Source: Lachnospiraceae bacterium UBA1201
Lineage (GTDB): Bacteria; Bacillota; Clostridia; Lachnospirales; Lachnospiraceae
Reading direction: 5' to 3'
Length of the DNA: 7,515 bases
NCBI GenBank assembly: GCA_002309675.1
Contig: DBXX01000090.1
Location: 1-7,515, forward strand
The stretch's first letter is position 1. Each line of letters begins with the position of its first letter. The notes below the pieces were generated by a model. That model was not told the origin of the DNA and did not search any database. It saw only the letters and a program-made list of their open reading frames with translations. The translations under genes and the position numbers were made by a program. Positions 4,628-7,515 of this stretch are shown piece after piece.

Positions 4628-6967
4628 ATGAGCATATACGATAGCTTGAATAAAGAGCAGAAAGAGGCCGTGACGACGACCGAGGGACCGCTTTTGATCC
4701 TGGCCGGCGCAGGCTCCGGTAAGACGCGTGTGATCGTACACCGCATCGCCTGGATCCTGGAGCAGGGACTGGCGAAACCGTGGGAGATCCTGGCCATCAC
4801 CTTCACGAATAAAGCGGCAGAGGAGATGCGCCACCGTGTGGAGCGCATCGTTCCGGGTGCAGGGCAGGACATCTGGGTGGCCACGTTCCACGCGAGCTGC
4901 GCCCGCATTCTGCGCCGACACATTGACCGCATCGGATACGATAATCACTTCACGATCTACGACACGGATGACCAAAAGTCCATGGTAAAGGGGATCGTGA
5001 AGCGCCTGGCGCTGGACCCGAAGCAGTATCCGGAGCGCCGTGTGATGGAGGCGATCTCGCATTTTAAGGAGCAGCTCATCACGCCGGAGCAGAGCAGCCG
5101 CGAGGCGACGGACTTCCGCGAGCAGAAGATCGCCCTGATCTACGAGAACTACGAGCAGGACATGAAGAAGAACAACGCCCTCGATTTCGATGACCTTCTG
5201 GTGAAGACGGTCGACCTCTTCGAGCAGTGTCCGGATGTCCTGGAGTATTATCAGACCCGCTTCCGCTACATCCACGTCGACGAGTATCAGGACACGAACC
5301 ATGTGCAGTTCCGCCTGGTCGCGATGCTGTCGAAGATGCACCGCAACCTGTGCGTGGTGGGCGATGATGACCAGTCCATCTACAGTTTCCGAGGCGCGGA
5401 CATCACGAACATCCTCGATTTCGAGCAGTGTTTCCCGGGAGCGAAGGTCATCAAACTCGAGCAGAACTACCGGTCGACGACGCGTATCCTGGATGTAGCA
5501 AACTGTGTCATCCGCAACAACCGCTCACGTAAGCGTAAAACGATGCGCACACTAAACGAAGAGGGGCAATCCGTGCGTTTCCGCGTGTTTGATGACGCGC
5601 GCCAGGAGGCAGACCGCATAGTTGCCGAGGTCGCTTCGCACGTGACGCCGGATTGCGGTTACGATCATTTTGCCGTACTGTACCGTACGAACGCACAGTC
5701 CCGTCTGTTTGAAGAAAGCTGCATACGTCAGAACGTGCCGTACCGCGTTGTCGGCGGCATCAACTTCTATCAGCGCGCCGAGATCAAAGACGTGCTGGCA
5801 TATTTGAAGACCATCGATAACGGGCGCGACGACCTGGCGGTGACCCGCGTCATCAACGTCCCGAAGCGGGGCATCGGCTCGACGACCGTTGCAAAATGCA
5901 TGGACTATGCGATCGCACACGACGTGAGCCTGTTCGACGCATTGTCCGTGGCGCAGGACGTGCCCGGGGTTTCGAAGGCGACGGCAGAGAAGATCCGCGG
6001 TTTCGTGAACCTGATCCTCCGGTATCGCTTCGAGGCAGAGAGCATGACGGTCGATGAACTGATCGGACAGTTGCTCGATGAGATCCACTATGAGGACGAA
6101 CTGATGAAACTGACGGTGGAGGAGCAGGAGTCGAAGAGCGAGAACATTGACGAATTGATCTCGAAGGCGGCGGATTTCGACCGCGACGCCGAGGAGCCGA
6201 CATTGTCTGCGTTCCTGGAAGAGGTCGCGCTCGTGGCGGACATCGACAGCGTCGGCGAGAACGACGAACGCCTGTTGCTGATGACGCTCCACGGGGCGAA
6301 GGGTCTGGAGTTCGACCATGTGTATTTGAGTGGCATGGAGGACGGCCTGTTTCCGAGCAGTATGTCCATCGACTCCGGCATTCCGAAGGATCTCGAAGAA
6401 GAGCGCCGCTTGTGCTATGTCGGCATTACCCGCGCGAAGAAGACCCTGACTCTGACCATGGCGAAACTGCGCATGGTGCGTGGGGAGACACAGTTCTGCA
6501 TCCCGTCCCGCTTCATCCGCGAGATCGAGGACGGCATGCTCGTAACGGAGGGGCAGGTGCCCGCAGCGAAGAAGCGCTTCGACGATGACTGGGGCGGCAG
6601 TTTCCGAAACCGTTACCGTGATACGGACGATGATGCATTTTCCCGTTCGACACCGCAGACCACGTATCGAAGCACGTCTTCGTTCGAGAGTACGACGCCG
6701 AAGCCCTACGCGAAGCCGAAGCTCGGCTCCCTGGGTTACGGAAGTCCGAAGCCCGCTGCTTTTGGAAAGGCGGTTCCGAGCGTGAAGGCAGACCATCTGG
6801 ATTTCGTCGTCGGCGACCGCGTGCGACAGTCGCGGTTCGGAGCCGGAACGGTCCTGGAGATCACCGAAACACCGACGGACTACAAGGTCCGCGTCCAGTT
6901 CGACGAGGAGGCCTCACCGAAGGTCATGCTGGCCGGCTTCGCGCAGTTTGAAAAAATTGAAGACTGA
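4628..6967 (+). CDS. pcrA: UvrD/PcrA-type superfamily 1 DNA helicase
   Basis: A 779-residue 3'-5' ATP-dependent DNA helicase acting in repair, replication restart and removal of recombination intermediates or stalled polymerase, in the cytoplasm. Length and motif order are typical. The Q motif (LNKEQKEAV, 7-15) is followed by Walker A (AGAGSGKT, 26-33), motif Ia (ITFTNKAAEEM, 57-67), Walker B (VDEYQD, 217-222), motif III (GDDDQSIYSFRGAD, 245-258), motif IV (QNYRS, 279-283), motif V (TLHGAKGLEFD, 553-563) and motif VI (CYVGITRAKK, 596-605). A low-complexity linker (about 645-725) leads to a C-terminal Tudor-like domain (728-777: VGDRVRQSRFGAGTVLEI to FAQFEKI), which in PcrA contacts RNA polymerase. 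AGGAG (4617-4621) lies six bases before the ATG. No frameshift or missing catalytic residue was seen. Confidence 0.97.
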   Translation: MSIYDSLNKEQKEAVTTTEGPLLILAGAGSGKTRVIVHRIAWILEQGLAKPWEILAITFTNKAAEEMRHRVERIVPGAGQDIWVATFHASCARILRRHIDRIGYDNHFTIYDTDDQKSMVKGIVKRLALDPKQYPERRVMEAISHFKEQLITPEQSSREATDFREQKIALIYENYEQDMKKNNALDFDDLLVKTVDLFEQCPDVLEYYQTRFRYIHVDEYQDTNHVQFRLVAMLSKMHRNLCVVGDDDQSIYSFRGADITNILDFEQCFPGAKVIKLEQNYRSTTRILDVANCVIRNNRSRKRKTMRTLNEEGQSVRFRVFDDARQEADRIVAEVASHVTPDCGYDHFAVLYRTNAQSRLFEESCIRQNVPYRVVGGINFYQRAEIKDVLAYLKTIDNGRDDLAVTRVINVPKRGIGSTTVAKCMDYAIAHDVSLFDALSVAQDVPGVSKATAEKIRGFVNLILRYRFEAESMTVDELIGQLLDEIHYEDELMKLTVEEQESKSENIDELISKAADFDRDAEEPTLSAFLEEVALVADIDSVGENDERLLLMTLHGAKGLEFDHVYLSGMEDGLFPSSMSIDSGIPKDLEEERRLCYVGITRAKKTLTLTMAKLRMVRGETQFCIPSRFIREIEDGMLVTEGQVPAAKKRFDDDWGGSFRNRYRDTDDDAFSRSTPQTTYRSTSSFESTTPKPYAKPKLGSLGYGSPKPAAFGKAVPSVKADHLDFVVGDRVRQSRFGAGTVLEITETPTDYKVRVQFDEEASPKVMLAGFAQFEKIED

Positions 6968-7013
6968 CGATGCAGAAAATACAAAATTGGGTATGGTAAT
7001 TTGGGAAATTGTA

Positions 7014-7022
7014 TGATATAAT
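7014..7022 (+). promoter_or_regulatory. Extended -10 promoter of the small acidic protein
   Basis: TGATATAAT combines a TG extension with a perfect TATAAT (7017-7022). The matching -35 position (6994-6999, TGGTAA) is poor, as is usual for extended -10 promoters. Transcription would start near 7029, giving a leader of about 64 bases before the ATG at 7093. The A/T-rich DNA around it contrasts with the GC-rich end of pcrA. Confidence 0.7.
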
Positions 7023-7092
7023 CTTTGTACAGATATATCGTCGGGAATTTCCGGATATCAATGATTATGACTGAAAGGGAGAAGACAGGACT

Positions 7093-7347
7093 ATGGAGAA
7101 TAATAAGATTGAAGAGATCGTTGCAGCAGTTAACGCAGTAGAAGAGAAGAAGTCGCATAAGAAGCTTTATAAGATTTTGGCAGTGATCGGTGGTCTCGTA
7201 GTAGTGAGCGCCATCGCTTATCTTGTATATCGTCTGTTGACACCGGACTACATGGAAGACTTTGATGATGATTTCGAGGACGAGTTTGATGACGAGTTCT
7301 TCGATGATGAGGATGATGCGGATGATAAGACCGAGGCTGAGGCTTAA
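7093..7347 (+). CDS. Small single-pass membrane protein with acidic tail
   Basis: An 84-residue protein of unknown function. A charged N-terminal helix (1-24) ends in a lysine-rich patch (KKSHKK), followed by one hydrophobic segment (about 26-48: ILAVIGGLVVVSAIAYLV) and a short tail (52-84) in which 21 of 33 residues are Asp or Glu in DFDDDFEDEFDDEF-like runs. The lysine patch before the membrane and the acidic tail after it do not settle the orientation by simple charge rules. AAGGGAG (7075-7081) precedes the ATG by about 11 bases. With its own promoter and a strong terminator it is a single-gene unit between pcrA and rlmD. Proteins of this layout seem common in Lachnospiraceae (recollection), but I know of no assigned role. 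Frames in other phases here do not encode anything recognisable. Confidence 0.8.
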   Translation: MENNKIEEIVAAVNAVEEKKSHKKLYKILAVIGGLVVVSAIAYLVYRLLTPDYMEDFDDDFEDEFDDEFFDDEDDADDKTEAEA

Positions 7348-7386
7348 GGTTTCATCAGACTGAGCACATATCCGTTTGATGTAGGG

Positions 7387-7421
7387 ATCCCCGCTCGGCG
7401 TGTGCCGGGTGGGGATTTTTT
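7387..7421 (+). terminator. Intrinsic terminator after the small acidic protein gene
   Basis: ATCCCCGCTCGGC (7387-7399) pairs with GCCGGGTGGGGAT (7404-7416) over 13 pairs, two of them G-U wobbles, around a GTGT loop. It runs directly into six T residues (7416-7421). This is a textbook Rho-independent terminator, 39 bases after the stop codon. Confidence 0.93.
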
Positions 7422-7449
7422 ATAACTATGAAAATGACAGGATGGAAGC

Positions 7450-7515
7450 ATGAAAAAAGGTGAGATCGTAAGCGGAAAGGTCATCCGCGTGGATTATCCG
7501 AATAAAGGGATCCTG
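7450..7515 (+). CDS. rlmD: RlmD/RlmCD-type 23S rRNA uracil-C5 methyltransferase, 5' end
   Basis: Only the first 22 codons are present; the frame is open to the window edge. The peptide MKKGEIVSGKVIRVDYPNKG is typical of the TRAM RNA-binding domain that opens the RumA/RlmD/RlmCD family of S-adenosylmethionine-dependent methyltransferases, which form 5-methyluridine in 23S rRNA. AGGA (7439-7442) lies seven bases before the ATG. No separate promoter was recognised in the 28 bases after the terminator, so expression may depend on read-through or on a weak start overlapping TATAAC (7421-7426). The catalytic part lies outside the window, so the exact family member (RlmCD, RlmD or a paralogue) cannot be fixed. 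Confidence 0.6.
   Translation, partial: MKKGEIVSGKVIRVDYPNKGIL

Noticed and set aside
4562..5341. 259-codon minus-strand open frame
   Set aside because: Antisense to the helicase core and crosses the pcrA promoter; no ribosome binding site or domain seen.
5552..6796. 414-codon minus-strand open frame opposite pcrA
   Set aside because: It lies entirely antisense to the intact pcrA motifs and gives a His/Arg/Leu-rich translation with no recognisable domain. Long antisense frames are common opposite GC-biased genes.

Overview
The window looks like chromosomal DNA from a moderately GC-rich member of the Bacillota, most likely a Lachnospiraceae-type clostridium. The evidence is the UvrD/PcrA helicase with a C-terminal Tudor-like tail, the YerC/YecD TrpR-like repressor, a DUF6273 protein, the start of an RlmD/RlmCD-type rRNA methyltransferase, strong AGGAGG-type ribosome binding sites and consensus sigma-A promoters. 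The genus cannot be fixed from sequence reading alone.

Region 1 (1-815) has no convincing protein gene. It is packed with inverted repeats: the right part of one structured element (about 1-128), a short dispersed-repeat-like palindrome (197-225), a 16-bp hairpin with a GTAA tetraloop (313-349), an 84-bp element with near-perfect 20-bp ends (361-444), and a 276-bp imperfect palindrome (515-790) enclosing two further hairpins. The elements at 1-128 and 515-790 share blocks at identical spacing while their internal perfect hairpins differ in sequence, so they look like two copies of one conserved structured element. This is the least explained part of the window.

Region 2 (816-2658) is a plus-strand two-gene unit. 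A near-consensus promoter (TTGACT-N17-TATAAT) drives a cysteine-rich TIM-barrel-like protein that resembles the U32 peptidase group, followed 35 bp later by a membrane-anchored DUF6273 protein. A hairpin at 2625-2658 separates this unit from the converging minus-strand genes.

Region 3 (2688-4506) is a minus-strand operon: a membrane-bound CHASE-GGDEF diguanylate cyclase, then yerC, with the cyclase stop codon lying inside the yerC ribosome binding site. A divergent intergenic region (4427-4627) carries a promoter for each direction.

Region 4 (4540-7515) is plus-strand and housekeeping-like: pcrA, then a small single-pass membrane protein with an extremely acidic tail that has its own extended -10 promoter and a strong intrinsic terminator, then the first 22 codons of a TRAM-domain rRNA uracil methyltransferase cut by the window end.

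The genes are not an obvious single pathway. The coherent parts are DNA repair (pcrA), rRNA modification (rlmD), c-di-GMP signalling coupled to a small repressor (GGDEF protein and yerC), and an uncharacterised pair downstream of the repeat-rich region.
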